NCBI RefSeq assembly: GCF_009184545.1
Contig: NZ_QJOW01000004.1
Span: 62,001-126,000, forward strand
DNA: 64,000 nt
Reading direction: 5' to 3'
Origin: Halosegnis rubeus
Lineage (GTDB): Archaea > Halobacteriota > Halobacteria > Halobacteriales > Haloarculaceae
Shown: piece by piece, positions 51,738 to 61,974 of the stretch
Numbering within the stretch: the first letter of the stretch is position 1
Layout of the letters: the number at the start of each line of letters is the position of its first letter
The notes under the pieces: model-generated
Databases searched by the model: none
Told to the model about the DNA's origin: nothing
The model's input: only the letters and a program-made list of their open reading frames with translations
Made by a program: the position numbers and the translations under genes

Positions 51738-52263
51738 CCAATACCGGCGTTGAGGAGGATTCGAGACTCCACTCGCCGCCCCGCCAGTCGTGAATTAGTG
51801 CGCCGTACCGCGGGTAGTAATGTGCGCCCACATCTCGAACGCGGTCGGGCCATGCGGCCCGGATCAGAACCTCCCCGACCGGTTCGCGACCGAAGCTGAT
51901 CGCCTGTATTCCGGTCGTCTCGACTGTCGTCGTGAACTCGACCGTCTCGGTTTCGCCGGCACCAACGGCGAGTCGCTCGGTTGTGAGCCGCCGTCCTCCG
52001 ATCACCAGTGGCACCTCCATCTCGATGGACGAGGCCGCCGTATTCTCGATCTGCGCGGTCACCCGGGGTGTTTCTCCTGCGGTAAGTGTCGACTCCGCGA
52101 GCGTAAGCTCGTTGAACACTAGTCCACCGGCGGACGTGGTGGCTTCCTCCTCAGTCGGAGTGTCCTCACCGCCATCTCCTCGGCTTACACATCCCGCGAG
52201 GGCGCTACTCCCAAGCATCGATGCCGTGTATAGCAGCGAGCGACGCGAGATATTTTCAGTCAC
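51673..52263 (-). pseudogene. Tat-type lipoprotein gene, 3' end replaced by a TnpB fragment
   Basis: The N-terminus MTENISRRSLLYTASMLGSS, ending ALAGC, carries a twin-arginine signal and a lipobox. A Glu/Thr-rich linker and a CARDB-like beta domain (LTAGETPRVTAQIENTAASS) follow. From about residue 177 the frame is the antisense of TnpB, so the native C-terminus is missing. A secreted, lipid-anchored protein may still be made. I do not know its ligand. Confidence 0.65.
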
Positions 52264-52305
52264 GTATCACGTTCGCGCGACCGGATAAAATAGCTACCGC
52301 CGAAC

Positions 52306-52554
52306 TCAAGCCTCCGCTTCGTCCTTCTCTGCGCCACCGCGCTGCTGCTTCTTCTTTTTTATCAGTCCGAGCAGCCCGACGAGTACCGTGGCGAGCCCCT
52401 GTACCCGGACCGCCTTCACGTACCACTCCTTCGGCTCCAGGTCCTCGGGGTTCTCATACCCCGCAAGCAGCACCTTGCCGGCGACGGCGAGGACGCGCCG
52501 CGGCAGCAGTATCTGAACGATGCCAGACAGTATCGTGAGTAGCTCTTTGCCCAT
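52306..52554 (-). CDS. Small membrane protein, uncharacterised
   Basis: The 82-aa protein (MGKELLTILSGIVQILLPRR...) has two hydrophobic stretches (residues 6-30 and 52-65) and a basic/acidic tail KKKKQQRGGAEKDEAEA. ATG 52554 is used, since the upstream frame is Ser/Thr/Arg-rich antisense to ndk. It is 76 bases from ndk. Function unknown. Confidence 0.6.
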   Translation of the reverse strand: MGKELLTILSGIVQILLPRRVLAVAGKVLLAGYENPEDLEPKEWYVKAVRVQGLATVLVGLLGLIKKKKQQRGGAEKDEAEA

Positions 52555-52630
52555 ATCTGATAGTTGGCGCTGCTGACATGAAAAGCTGTGGCTCGCGCCC
52601 CGACGCCGAAAGAGAAGAGAAGTCGCCGAC

Positions 52631-53110
52631 TCAGTGGTCTTCATCCTCGTAGACCCACGCTGCCGTGTCGAGCGTGTAGTCGACGAGTTCGTCCTCATCG
52701 AAGAACAGGTCGATCTCTCGTTCGTTGGCCCCTTCGTCCTCGTGGTCGGAGCCGTGGATGACGTTGTGGCCGAGGTCGAGACCGAAGTCACCGCGGATGG
52801 TGCCCGGCGCGGAGTCGGCCGGGTCGGTCTCGCCCATCATGTTGCGAACCTGTCGGGTCGCGTCAGCACCCTCCCAGACCATCGCGAAGACGGGCCCGGA
52901 GGTGATGAACTCGACGAGACCGTCGAAGAACGGCTTGTCCTCATGTTCGCCGTAGTGTTCGTGGGCGAGTTTCTCGTCAATCTGCATGAACTTCCCACCG
53001 ACCATCTTCAGCCCGCGGTCCTCGAACCGCGAGACGATGTCGCCGATGAGCCCGCGCTGGACGCCGTCGGGCTTGACCATCACGAACGTCCGCTCGTCGT
53101 GGTGGCTCAC
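52631..53110 (-). CDS. ndk: Nucleoside diphosphate kinase
   Basis: The 159-aa enzyme exchanges gamma-phosphates between nucleotides. Visible are [13 protein letters not shown] at the start, [20 protein letters not shown] and the active-site histidine in [18 protein letters not shown]. The C-terminus is longer and more acidic than bacterial Ndk, as in other haloarchaea. The start is GTG 53110 (53119 is possible). It is the last gene of the ribosomal operon. Confidence 0.94.
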   Translation of the reverse strand: MSHHDERTFVMVKPDGVQRGLIGDIVSRFEDRGLKMVGGKFMQIDEKLAHEHYGEHEDKPFFDGLVEFITSGPVFAMVWEGADATRQVRNMMGETDPADSAPGTIRGDFGLDLGHNVIHGSDHEDEGANEREIDLFFDEDELVDYTLDTAAWVYEDEDH

Positions 53111-53186
53111 GCGTGACACCTCGTGTCACGCGTGAGGGTGTCAGCCGCAGCCCGCGAGCGAAGCGAGCCGGAACGTCTGACTGAAC

Positions 53187-53543
53187 TCATTCCTCGTCGC
53201 CCTCCTCGTCTGTGTCAGCCGACTCCTCAGCCTCCGAATCGTCCGAATCGTCCGATTCCTCGGCGTCTTCGGTGTCGGCTTCCTCGATCTCCTCAGCCTC
53301 TTCGGCCTCGGTGTCTTCAGACTCTTCGACCGGTTCCGGCTCCGGCTCGGTCGTCTGCGGGCCGGACTGGCGCTGGCCGGATTCGGTCCACTCGAGATCG
53401 CGGGCTTCGCGCCCGAGGTCGACGTTCTTCTCGCACTTCGCCGAGCAGAAGTGGTGTGTGCTACCGTCGTTGAGCACGAGCATCGTCCCCGTGCCGGGTT
53501 CGATGTCCGCGCCACAGAAATCACATTCTCGCGTTCGTGGCAT
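53187..53543 (-). CDS. rpl24e: 50S ribosomal protein L24e with acidic extension
   Basis: The first 60 residues are archaeal L24e: RECDFCGADIEPGTGTMLVL and HHFCSAKCEKNVDLGREARD give the four-cysteine zinc site. A 55-residue tail made almost only of Glu, Asp, Ser and Ala follows. The core is needed for the large subunit; the tail is a haloarchaeal addition, longer than usual. The ATG overlaps the S28e stop by one base. Confidence 0.92.
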   Translation of the reverse strand: MPRTRECDFCGADIEPGTGTMLVLNDGSTHHFCSAKCEKNVDLGREARDLEWTESGQRQSGPQTTEPEPEPVEESEDTEAEEAEEIEEADTEDAEESDDSDDSEAEESADTDEEGDEE

Positions 53544-53767
53544 TACTGACCTCCGATGGAGTCCGCCTCTCGGGCGGTTTCGCGCAGTTGCACCACATCA
53601 CCGACGCGGACGGGACCGAGACAGTTCCGCGTGATGATGCGGCCCTGATTCTCGCCCTCCTTGATGCGGCATTTTACCTGCATCGCCTCGCCGTGCATCC
53701 CGGTCTTTCCGACGACCTCGATGACTTCGGCGGACGTGGCGTCGCTCTCAGTCTCTTCTGCCGACAT
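53543..53767 (-). CDS. rps28e: 30S ribosomal protein S28e
   Basis: The 74-aa protein has the OB-fold sequence [20 protein letters not shown] and [18 protein letters not shown], ending with the conserved LRETAREAD. It is part of the small subunit near the mRNA exit. It lies between rpl7ae and rpl24e. Confidence 0.95.
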   Translation of the reverse strand: MSAEETESDATSAEVIEVVGKTGMHGEAMQVKCRIKEGENQGRIITRNCLGPVRVGDVVQLRETAREADSIGGQ

Positions 53768-53771
53768 AAGC

Positions 53772-54134
53772 TTAGTTCAGCTCCTCGACCTTCGAGGCGA
53801 TATCCTCGACGTCGTTGACGGCCTCGCCCGCGTCCGTGATGGCGGCGGCGGCGGAGCCGACCGACAGCCCGGCCGCGTGTCCGAGGTCGTCCTGTGTCTC
53901 GACGAAGATGTGTGGGATGTCACGCTCGCCCGCGATCTCGGGGAGGTGCATCACGACCTCCTCCGGAGAGACATCCTCTGCGACAAAGACGAGCTCGGCG
54001 TTGCCGCGCTCGACTGACTTCGTCGTTTCATTCGTTCCCTTCTTCACCGCGCCTGTGTCCCGTGCGACCTCGAGCGCCGCGAGGGCGTCGTCTTCGAGGT
54101 CTGCAGGAACGTCGTAGTCTACGTATACTGGCAT
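53772..54134 (-). CDS. rpl7ae: 50S ribosomal protein L7Ae
   Basis: The 120-aa protein binds kink-turns in rRNA, box C/D RNAs and RNase P RNA. The RNA-binding segment [20 protein letters not shown] and the [15 protein letters not shown] region are clear. ATG 54134 ([10 protein letters not shown]) is the family start. It is the first gene of the L7Ae-S28e-L24e-Ndk operon. Confidence 0.95.
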   Translation of the reverse strand: MPVYVDYDVPADLEDDALAALEVARDTGAVKKGTNETTKSVERGNAELVFVAEDVSPEEVVMHLPEIAGERDIPHIFVETQDDLGHAAGLSVGSAAAAITDAGEAVNDVEDIASKVEELN

Positions 54135-54334
54135 GTGTGTGGTCACCTCCGACACGTCAGCTCGCACCCCCCCGCCTCGACCCGAGTGGGTCTACGGCAC
54201 AGTTTCCCGTACCGCGTTAATCCTTGGCTAGGGGCATCACAACTGCGTGTCGGCTGTAGCCTGTCATACCGAACGCGAGCATAAAAGGGTGTCCGAACGC
54301 GGCCGGGCGTGGGCCGCTGTCGCACGGCCGTTCG

Positions 54335-55357
54335 TCAGATATCTGCGTACTCCGCGTCGCCAACCTTCACGACCTGCTTGCCGATGTTGACGCCCTCGAA
54401 CAGCCCGAGGAACGCGTCGGGCGCGTTCTCGAAGCCCTCGACCACGTTCTCGCGGTAGCCGACCTCGCCGGTCGCGACCCACTCGCCCAACTGCTGGAGC
54501 GCCTCGCCCCACTGCTCTGGACCGTAGTCCCGCACGAGCACGCCCTCAACCTTCGCGCGCGTCTCGATGAGCTTCGCGAGCTTTCGCGGGCCGGTCGGCA
54601 CCTCAGTTGCGTTGTACAGTGCGATCTGGCCACAGACGACGACGCGGGCGCGGACGTTCAGCAGGTCCCACACCGCGTCGGTCACCTCGCCGCCGACGTT
54701 GTCGAAGTAGACGTCGACGCCGTCGGTCTCCTCGCGCAGGCGCTCGTGGACGTTTTCGGTCTTGTAGTTGATCGCCGCGTCGAAGCCGATCTCCTCGGTG
54801 AGCCACTCCAGCTTCTCGTCAGCGCCGGCGATGCCGACCACGTCACACCCACCGAGTTTGGCGACCTGTCCGACGACGCTGCCGACCGCGCCCGCGGCCG
54901 CGCTGACGACGACCGTGTCGCCCGGCTGTGGCGAGCCGACGTCGAGAATCCCCCAGTAGCCCGTCACGCCCGGCATCCCGAGCACGCCGAGGGCCGTCGA
55001 GACCGGAGCCGCGCCCGTCCGCGCGGGACGGAGACTGTCACCGTCGAGGACGGCGTGTTCGGCCCACAGCCCCTCCTCGGCCTGCACCACGTCGCCCTGC
55101 TCGAACTCCGAGTGTGCCGACTCAACGACCTCGCCGACGACCGCAGCGCGCATCGGGTCGCCGACCTCCCACGGGTCGGCGTAGCTCTCGGCGTCTCGCA
55201 TCCGACCGCGCATATACGGGTCCACGGACTGATACAGCGTGTGGACGAGTACTTCACCCGGCTCCGGGTCGTCGAGTTCTGCGCTCTGTAGCTCGAAGTT
55301 CTCCATCGTCGGTTCCCCCGTCGGCCGCGAGGCCAGCGTCCACTGTCGTGTCTCCAT
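54335..55357 (-). CDS. NADP-dependent MDR oxidoreductase
   Basis: The 340-aa zinc-independent medium-chain reductase resembles leukotriene B4 12-hydroxydehydrogenase and CurA-like enzymes. Features are YQSVDPYMRGRM near the N-terminus, the nucleotide-binding VVSAAAGAVGSVVGQVAKLG and YFDNVGGEVTDAVWDLL. It reduces alkenals or quinones with NADPH. It is divergent from tmcA, and the first 90 bases upstream of its ATG belong to tmcA's leader. Confidence 0.9.
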   Translation of the reverse strand: METRQWTLASRPTGEPTMENFELQSAELDDPEPGEVLVHTLYQSVDPYMRGRMRDAESYADPWEVGDPMRAAVVGEVVESAHSEFEQGDVVQAEEGLWAEHAVLDGDSLRPARTGAAPVSTALGVLGMPGVTGYWGILDVGSPQPGDTVVVSAAAGAVGSVVGQVAKLGGCDVVGIAGADEKLEWLTEEIGFDAAINYKTENVHERLREETDGVDVYFDNVGGEVTDAVWDLLNVRARVVVCGQIALYNATEVPTGPRKLAKLIETRAKVEGVLVRDYGPEQWGEALQQLGEWVATGEVGYRENVVEGFENAPDAFLGLFEGVNIGKQVVKVGDAEYADI

Positions 55358-55442
55358 GCCTCCGTCTCCACGCGGCGACCCCTTGACCGTTCCGCACCCG
55401 GAGACCGAAAGCGGCTTTCGGCTCGACCGCCCGCTCACGGGC

Positions 55443-57740
55443 ATGGACGCGACCGTACGCGCGCTACGCGAGGAGGCTCGACGGACGAACGAGCGACGGG
55501 CACTCCTCGTCCACGGGTCGCGTGTGAACTGCTACGCTGCGGCGCGACGGACTCTCGACAGCGCCGACATCGCTGGCACCGACACCACCTGTCTCAGCGA
55601 CGGCGACATCTGTCCGGCCGAGCATCTGCGCATCGACCACTCCGATGACCTGCTCGGGCGCACCCGCGAGGCCGTCGTCGCGGACTGTCACGATAGCTGC
55701 CGACCGAACGCTCTCGGCCGCGCCGTCGGTGCCGTCGACGGTGGCGGTCTCCTGCTCGTGCTCGCCCCGCCGCTCGACGAGTGGCCGACGACCCACGACC
55801 AGTTCACCGAACGACTCGCCGTTCCCCCGTTCGAACGGACGGAAGTCACGGGCCGGTTTCGCGAGCGACTCGCCGCGACGATGCGTGTCCACCGCGGTAT
55901 CGCCGTCTACGACGCCGACGCCGAGACGTGGGAGGCGGACGGGCGCACGCATCCGGCTCCGCGCCGTCCCGCTCCTGCTCCCACGGTTCCCGACGACTAC
56001 GACTTCCCGACCGCGGTGTATGAAGCGTGTCTCACGACCGACCAGCGCGATGCCGTCCACGCGTTGGAGACGCTGCGCGGCCCGGACGGTGCCGTCGTCG
56101 TCGAGGCCGACCGCGGGCGCGGGAAATCCGCCGCTGCCGGACTCGCTGCTGCCGCTCTCGTCGCCGAGGGACGGGACGTGCTCGTCACCGCACCGGGCTA
56201 CCGGAACGCCGCCGAGGTGTTCGACCGCGCCGAAGTCACCCTCGACGCACTCGGTGAACCCTTCGACCGCCCCGCGGAACACCCAATCGTCGCGACCGAC
56301 GGGCGAATCCGGTACGCGCCGCCGCCGGAGGCTGTCGATGACGAGACGGCCGACGTGGTTCTGGTGGACGAAGCCGCCGCCGTCCCCGTCCGTCTCCTGA
56401 AGTCCCTCGTCGAGACGGGAGCCCCTATCGCCTTCACGACGACCGTCCACGGCTACGAGGGGGCCGGCCGCGGCTTCGACGTGCGCTTTCGCGACTGGCT
56501 CCGCGACGCCGACCGCACGGTTCTGGAGCCGACGCTCGCCGACCCGATTCGGTACGCTCCCTGCGACCCAATCGAGGTGTGGGCGTTCCGGGCGCTGTGT
56601 TTCGGCGCTCGCCCGCCGGCCGAGCCGCTCATCGCCGACGCGGCTCCGGACACGACCGAGTACGTCCAGACGCACCCCGACACCCTGCTCGACGACGAAC
56701 ACCTGTTGCGCGAAACGTTCGGTCTGCTCGTGGCGGCCCACTACCGGACGGAGCCGGACGACCTCGCGCGGCTGCTCGACGGACCGAACCTCACCGTTCG
56801 CGCGCTCCGCCACGATGGTCACGTCGTCGCCGTCGCGCTGCTGGGGTGGGAGGGCGGTCTCTCGCCCGCTCGCTGTGAGCGGATGTACGAGGGCGAGCGG
56901 GTCGCCGGCAACATGCTTCCCGACCTGCTCACCTCACAGCTTCGTGACCCCGAGGCCGGACTCCCGCGCGGGCTTCGCGTCGTCCGCATCGCCGTCCACG
57001 AACACGCCCGCGACCGAGGTCTCGGCACCGAACTCCTCGATTCGATCCGCGAGGAGTTCTCGACCGCCGGGACGAGCGCACCACACGCCGGTGACACCGA
57101 CGCGCAACGACCGCTCGCCGTCCGTCACGAGCAGGCCGGCGGCGCGTTCGACTATCTCGGCGTCGGTTTCGGCGCGACCCCGCCGCTGCTCCGATTCTGG
57201 CGGGCGGCCGGCTACCGGACGGTCCATCTGTCCACGACGCGCAACGACCGCTCCGGCGAGCACTCGACGCTGCTTGTCCACCCGCTGACTGACGACGGCG
57301 AAGACCTGCTGGCGCGCAACGACCGGTGGTTCCGCCGACGCATCGGCTCGGTGCTCGCCGACGGTCTCGCCGACTGCGAGCCGGCCATCGTCGCCGGAAC
57401 GCTTCGGGCTGTCGACGGCGAGTTCGGACTCGACCTCACGGAACGAGAGTGGCGGACGGTCGCCTCGGCCGCCTACGGGCCGGGCCACTACGACTTCGCC
57501 CCACGGCCGTTCCAGGCGCTCGCGCTCCGGGGACTCGCCGACGGGGTCGCGACCGGTGAGGACGCCACGCTGCTCGTCGCGAAGGCGCTCCAGTGTCGCT
57601 CGTGGGAGCAGGTCGCCGCAGACCTCGAGTACGTCTCCACCCGGCAGTGTGCGCTCGCGTTCGGCGAGGCGGTCGAGACGCTACTCGATGTCTACGGTAC
57701 CGAGACGGTCGTCCGTGAACGCGCCCGGTATCAGGCGTAG
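55443..57740 (+). CDS. tmcA: tRNA(Met) cytidine acetyltransferase TmcA
   Basis: The 765-aa enzyme makes N4-acetylcytidine in RNA with ATP and acetyl-CoA. An N-terminal domain (DUF1726) is followed by a RecA-like helicase core with Walker [15 protein letters not shown] (from about residue 221) and [25 protein letters not shown] domain has [20 protein letters not shown] and a C-terminal tRNA-binding region ends it. ATG 55443 fits the family; ATG 55356 adds 29 residues. In hyperthermophiles and haloarchaea TmcA/Nat10 homologues modify many RNAs. Confidence 0.93.
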   Translation: MDATVRALREEARRTNERRALLVHGSRVNCYAAARRTLDSADIAGTDTTCLSDGDICPAEHLRIDHSDDLLGRTREAVVADCHDSCRPNALGRAVGAVDGGGLLLVLAPPLDEWPTTHDQFTERLAVPPFERTEVTGRFRERLAATMRVHRGIAVYDADAETWEADGRTHPAPRRPAPAPTVPDDYDFPTAVYEACLTTDQRDAVHALETLRGPDGAVVVEADRGRGKSAAAGLAAAALVAEGRDVLVTAPGYRNAAEVFDRAEVTLDALGEPFDRPAEHPIVATDGRIRYAPPPEAVDDETADVVLVDEAAAVPVRLLKSLVETGAPIAFTTTVHGYEGAGRGFDVRFRDWLRDADRTVLEPTLADPIRYAPCDPIEVWAFRALCFGARPPAEPLIADAAPDTTEYVQTHPDTLLDDEHLLRETFGLLVAAHYRTEPDDLARLLDGPNLTVRALRHDGHVVAVALLGWEGGLSPARCERMYEGERVAGNMLPDLLTSQLRDPEAGLPRGLRVVRIAVHEHARDRGLGTELLDSIREEFSTAGTSAPHAGDTDAQRPLAVRHEQAGGAFDYLGVGFGATPPLLRFWRAAGYRTVHLSTTRNDRSGEHSTLLVHPLTDDGEDLLARNDRWFRRRIGSVLADGLADCEPAIVAGTLRAVDGEFGLDLTEREWRTVASAAYGPGHYDFAPRPFQALALRGLADGVATGEDATLLVAKALQCRSWEQVAADLEYVSTRQCALAFGEAVETLLDVYGTETVVRERARYQA

Positions 57741-58387
57741 AGGCGGCTCGTCTGCGAACTCGAATCGCACCCCGCCCGACGCACTCTCGGTGATTGACGG
57801 CTCCCAGCCGTGGGCTTCGGCCGCGGCTTTCACGATAGCGAGCCCGAACCCCGTCCCGCTGTCGGAGGTGGTGAAGCCGTCGTCGAACACTTGCTCGCGG
57901 TCCTCGGCCGGGATGCCCGGCCGTTGTCACCGACGTAGAATCTCTCCTCGCCGTCCAGCGGGCCGACGCGCAGCTCCGTCGCGTTCCCGTGCTCGATGGC
58001 GTTGCGAAAGAGGTTCTCGAACAGCCGTTGGAGCTGGTCGCCGTCGCCTTCGACGGTGACGGAGTCGGCCGTGAGCGTCGCCGATTCGGCCTCGGTGACG
58101 TCCCACGCGCTCCGTGCGAGCGCGGCGAGATCGACCGCCGTCGGGTCGGTCACCTCACCACCCTGTCGCGTCACCGCCAGGACGTCGTCGATAATCTCGT
58201 CTATGCGTTCGAGCGAGTTGACGACGCGCTCGTAGGCCTCCTCGTCACCCTCCTCGTATGCCATCTGCATGTAGCCCGTCGCCACCGACAGCGGGGACCG
58301 GAGGTCGTGGCTCACGACCGACGCGAACCGTTCGAGTCGCTCGTTCTCGCGGCCCAGTTCGGCGGCGGCCTGTTCGCCGAGATTCAA
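57681..58387 (-). pseudogene. Sensor histidine kinase with a frameshift in the ATP site
   Basis: From TTG 58387 the frame has RFASVVSHDLRSPLSVATGY (H-box), LFRNAIEHGNATELRV (N-box) and FYVGDNG. One base is then missing near 57917, and [20 protein letters not shown] continues in the next frame to the G-box [10 protein letters not shown]. Restored, it would be about 235 aa with no sensor domain. The 3' end overlaps tmcA by 60 bases on the opposite strand. A sequencing error cannot be excluded. Confidence 0.65.
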
Positions 58388-58403
58388 AACAGTATTTCCG
58401 CGC

Positions 58404-58757
<354 letters not shown>

Positions 58758-58820
58758 TTAACCTCGGGCACCTCCAATCAGCGCGTATAGCCCTTTTGTC
58801 AGCGGGCGAATCCGGATATT

Positions 58821-58834
58821 CGAAAGAGTATATG
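58821..58834 (+). promoter_or_regulatory. BRE/TATA promoter of the proteasome operon
   Basis: CGAAA (58821-58825) and GTATATG (58828-58834) form a clear archaeal BRE and TATA, about 26 bases before the psmB ATG. The psmB mRNA is expected to be leaderless. Confidence 0.7.
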
Positions 58835-58859
58835 AAGGCCCCCCTCCTATGGGGACAGT

Positions 58860-59495
58860 ATGGAAGGATTCACTTCAGGTAAGGGTACCTCCGAGAGTAC
58901 CCCCGAGGAATTCAAGACCGGCACGACAACGGTCGGCATCGTCGCCGACGGGGGAGTCGTGCTCGCCACCGACCGCCGGGCGAGTCTCGGCGGCCGGTTC
59001 GTCTCGAACAAGAACGCCGACAAAATCATCGAGATTCACCCGTCGGCCGCCATCACGATCTCCGGCAGCGTCGGCGCGGGTCAGAGCTTCGCCGACCAAC
59101 TGCAGGCCCAGACCAGCCTGTACGAGACGCGCCGCGGGACGGAGATGAGTATGGAGGCCCTCTCGACTACGGCGTCGAACGCCATCCGCGGGATGCGCGT
59201 CGTCCCGCTGTTGGGCGGCGTCGACGAGTCGGGCGGTCACCTCTACTCGCTCGACCCGGCTGGCGGTCTCATGGAAGACACGTACGGCGCGACCGGCTCC
59301 GGGATGCAGATGGCCTACGGCGTGCTCGAAGGCAAGTACGAGGACGGCATGAGCATGGACGAGGCCGAGGAGGCTGCGCTGAAGGCCGTGAAGGCAGCGA
59401 GTGCACGCGACACCGCGTCCGGCAACGGCGCGCTCGTCGCGCGCATCACGAGTGAGGGTATCGAGCGCGAGGAACTCTCTGCGGAGGAACTCTAA
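58860..59495 (+). CDS. psmB: Proteasome beta subunit
   Basis: The 211-aa precursor has a 21-residue propeptide ending FKTG, which is removed to expose the catalytic Thr22 (TTTVGIVADGGVVLATDRRA). The Lys in NKNADKIIEIH is the expected partner. With alpha subunits it forms the 20S protease core. It lies 2 bases upstream of psmA, an unusual adjacency for haloarchaea. Confidence 0.95.
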   Translation: MEGFTSGKGTSESTPEEFKTGTTTVGIVADGGVVLATDRRASLGGRFVSNKNADKIIEIHPSAAITISGSVGAGQSFADQLQAQTSLYETRRGTEMSMEALSTTASNAIRGMRVVPLLGGVDESGGHLYSLDPAGGLMEDTYGATGSGMQMAYGVLEGKYEDGMSMDEAEEAALKAVKAASARDTASGNGALVARITSEGIEREELSAEEL

Positions 59496-59497
59496 GT

Positions 59498-60268
59498 ATG
59501 CAAGGAAACTCACAACAGCAGGCGTACGACCGCGGGACGAACATCTTCAGCCCTGACGGGCGACTGTATCAGGTCGAGTACGCGCGTGAAGCGATCAAGC
59601 GCGGCTCGCCGAGCATCGGCATTCGCTACCGGAACGAGGACGACGCGGGCGTCGTCTTCGTCGCCAGCGGCCGACTCCGCTCGTCGCTGCAGGTCCCCGA
59701 CAGCATCGAAAAAATCCACAAGGTCGACGACCACGTCGGCGTCGCGAGCGCCGGCCACGTCGCCGACGCGCGCCAGCTCGTCGACGTCGCGCGCCGACAG
59801 GCGCAGGTCGAGCGGCTCCGATTCGGCGAGGACGCCGGCATCGAGGCGCTGACGAAGGAGATCACCGGCTACATCCAGGAGTACACGCAGGCCGGCGGCG
59901 CGCGCCCGTTCGGCGCGGCCCTCCTCGTCGGCGGTATCGACGAGGACGGTAGTCCCCACCTGTTCGAGACGGATCCCTCGGGCACCCCGTACGAGTGGGA
60001 AGCCGTTGCCATCGGGGGCGACTCCGAGAAGATTCAGGGGTACCTCGAAGCCGAGTACGAAGCCGACACCGACGCCGACGGCGCGCTCGAACTCGCGCTC
60101 CACGCGCTCGAAGACGCCAGCGAGGGCGGTCTCGAATCCGAGGGAATGAGCGCTTCCATCGTCAGCACCGACGGGTTCCGCTCCGTGTCGGACGCTAAAC
60201 TCCACGAGATGATCGACGGATACGACCTCACCCCCGACGCGGAAAGCGAGGAAGACGACGAGGAGTAA
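59498..60268 (+). CDS. psmA: Proteasome alpha subunit
   Basis: The 256-aa subunit forms the gated outer ring of the 20S core. The N-terminal gate and helix YDRGTNIFSPDGRLYQVEYA and REAIKRGSPSIGI are typical. An acidic C-terminal tail (ESEEDDEE) is present. The HbYX pocket lysine lies in the region KIHKVDDHVGVASAGHVADA. Cotranscribed with psmB. Confidence 0.95.
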   Translation: MQGNSQQQAYDRGTNIFSPDGRLYQVEYAREAIKRGSPSIGIRYRNEDDAGVVFVASGRLRSSLQVPDSIEKIHKVDDHVGVASAGHVADARQLVDVARRQAQVERLRFGEDAGIEALTKEITGYIQEYTQAGGARPFGAALLVGGIDEDGSPHLFETDPSGTPYEWEAVAIGGDSEKIQGYLEAEYEADTDADGALELALHALEDASEGGLESEGMSASIVSTDGFRSVSDAKLHEMIDGYDLTPDAESEEDDEE

Positions 60269-60308
60269 CGACGGCGAAGCTAAGTAGCTCCCACCACTTT
60301 CTGCGTCC

Positions 60309-61283
60309 GTGTTGTCGGACGACTTCGACCGCGAGGTGTCCGGGCTCCGCGTCTCGCTCACCGACCGGTGTAACTTCGATTGCGTCTACTGTCACAACGA
60401 GGGACTGGGCGACACCCGCGGTCCCCTCGACCCGAGCGACGCAGAGATGCGCACCGATACCGTCGTCCAGACGCTCGAAGTCGCCGCCGAGTTCGGCATC
60501 GACTCGGTGAAGTTCACCGGCGGCGAGCCGATGCTCCGGCGCGACCTGGAAGAGGTCGTCCGTCGAACGCCCGACTCGATGACCACCTCGCTTACGACCA
60601 ACGGGACGTTCTTGCCCGGCCGAGCCGACGCCCTCCGCGAGGCCGGCCTCTCTCGTGTCAATATCTCACAGGACACGCTCGACCCCGACGCTTTCCGCGA
60701 ACTCACGCAGTCGGGAGCCTACGAGTCCGTCATCGACGGCGTCGACGCCGCGCTCGATGCCGGACTCGTGCCCGTGAAGCTGAACATGGTCGTCTTCGAG
60801 CAGACCGCCGGCTACGTCCCGGAGATGGTCGACCGCGTGGCGAACACCGACGGGCTTCGGCTCCAACTCATCGAGTACATGCCCGAAATCGCGGGCCACC
60901 CCGAGTGGGCCATCGACATCGACCGAGTCCACGACTGGCTCGACGAGCAGGCCGCACGCGTCGAACACCGCGAGATGCACGACCGCCGGCGCTACCACAT
61001 CGACGGCGACAGCGACGAAGGGCTCGTCGAAATCGTCGACCCCGTCGGGAACCACGACTTCTGTGCCAACTGCCACCGGGTGCGCGTCACTCACGACGGC
61101 CATCTGAAGGGGTGTCTCAACCGCCACGACGACCACCGACCACTCGGCGAGACGAAAGCCGAGATGCGCGAGACGTTCCGCGAGACGGTTGCCAATCGCG
61201 TCCCCTACTACGGCGAGTATCTCGTCGAGGAGGACGGCGAGTGGACCGTGAACGAGGCGTATCTCGACGGCGCGGCGGACTGA
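60309..61283 (+). CDS. moaA: GTP 3',8-cyclase MoaA
   Basis: The 324-aa radical-SAM enzyme starts molybdopterin synthesis from GTP. The N-terminal cluster motif [12 protein letters not shown] (C-x3-C-x2-C) and the C-terminal cluster [18 protein letters not shown] are both present, as is [13 protein letters not shown]. The start is GTG 60309, with TAAGTAG in the 40-base gap after psmA. The end is one base from the stop of a convergent gene. Confidence 0.93.
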   Translation: MLSDDFDREVSGLRVSLTDRCNFDCVYCHNEGLGDTRGPLDPSDAEMRTDTVVQTLEVAAEFGIDSVKFTGGEPMLRRDLEEVVRRTPDSMTTSLTTNGTFLPGRADALREAGLSRVNISQDTLDPDAFRELTQSGAYESVIDGVDAALDAGLVPVKLNMVVFEQTAGYVPEMVDRVANTDGLRLQLIEYMPEIAGHPEWAIDIDRVHDWLDEQAARVEHREMHDRRRYHIDGDSDEGLVEIVDPVGNHDFCANCHRVRVTHDGHLKGCLNRHDDHRPLGETKAEMRETFRETVANRVPYYGEYLVEEDGEWTVNEAYLDGAAD

Positions 61284-61736
61284 CTACGGCTCGGCGCGCT
61301 TTTCGTCCACGCCCAACTCTTCGAGCGCATCGAGGACGATGCGCGCCTCCACGAGGTCGCGTTCGCTGACGTTGCTGTCGGGGTACTCGGCGACGTGTGC
61401 TTCGGCCTGCTCGCGCTTGCGACGCTCCAGTGGCGTCTGGTTCGGTTCATCGCGCACGTCGTTGAGCAGCGCCTCGAAGTCCTCGCGAAACACCATCGAC
61501 GCGCGGGCGGCGTTACACCGTCCGAGGGGGAGCATACCCATCTCGAGTGTGAGTTCGCGGACGACCTCCCAGTCGCTCTCACAGAAGTGTAAGGAGACCT
61601 CGCCTTCGATGTCGCGCCACGCGATCGGACCGCTGTTCTTCAGCAGTTGGACGGCCCGCGGGAAGATGTCGATACGGTGGGCCGTCTCCGGATCGTCACA
61701 GAGACAGCAGGGCTGTTCCGTCTGCCCGGTGTACAT
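61284..61736 (-). CDS. Uncharacterised haloarchaeal protein with CxLC site
   Basis: The 150-aa protein (MYTGQTEQPCCLCDDPETAH) has CCLC near its N-terminus and later Cys residues (HFCESDW, GRCNAAR) that may complete a metal site. The C-terminal third is helical and charged (PLERRKREQAEAHVAEYPD). I do not recognise a named family. ATG 61736 is chosen; the longer frame is Ala/Arg-rich and crosses the promoter of the plus-strand gene. Confidence 0.6.
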   Translation of the reverse strand: MYTGQTEQPCCLCDDPETAHRIDIFPRAVQLLKNSGPIAWRDIEGEVSLHFCESDWEVVRELTLEMGMLPLGRCNAARASMVFREDFEALLNDVRDEPNQTPLERRKREQAEAHVAEYPDSNVSERDLVEARIVLDALEELGVDEKRAEP

Positions 61737-61818
61737 ATCCGGGTTTGGGACGCCGGAGTCATAACCCTCGCGGCGAACCCCACACAGTATTTTCAGGCTC
61801 GCGACCGATCTCTCGGAT

Positions 61819-61974
61819 ATGCCACCACAGCGAGCGTACACTGGCGAACTCGCACCGTCGACACTCATCGCCGCGGGCGCTGCACTCATCGTCTTCCCCG
61901 AGCCGGCGACGACGACGCTCGGCTTCGGCGTCCTGCTGTTGGGGCTCAGCTGGTGGGTGTACGAGTGGAACTAA
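61819..61974 (+). CDS. Small two-helix membrane protein
   Basis: The 51-aa protein (MPPQRAYTGELAPSTLIAAG...) has two hydrophobic stretches, LIAAGAALIVF and TTTLGFGVLLLGLSWWVY, joined by a Pro-rich turn. Strong third-position GC supports coding. The stop overlaps the end of the convergent gene by 4 bases. Function unknown. Confidence 0.6.
   Translation: MPPQRAYTGELAPSTLIAAGAALIVFPEPATTTLGFGVLLLGLSWWVYEWN

Noticed and set aside
54180-54330. Possible tRNA or structured RNA in the gap upstream of the L7Ae operon
   Set aside because: No cloverleaf with T-psi-C and anticodon arms can be drawn; the region is probably promoter and leader.
55464-56822. 452-aa minus-strand open frame
   Set aside because: Antisense to tmcA, no recognisable domain.
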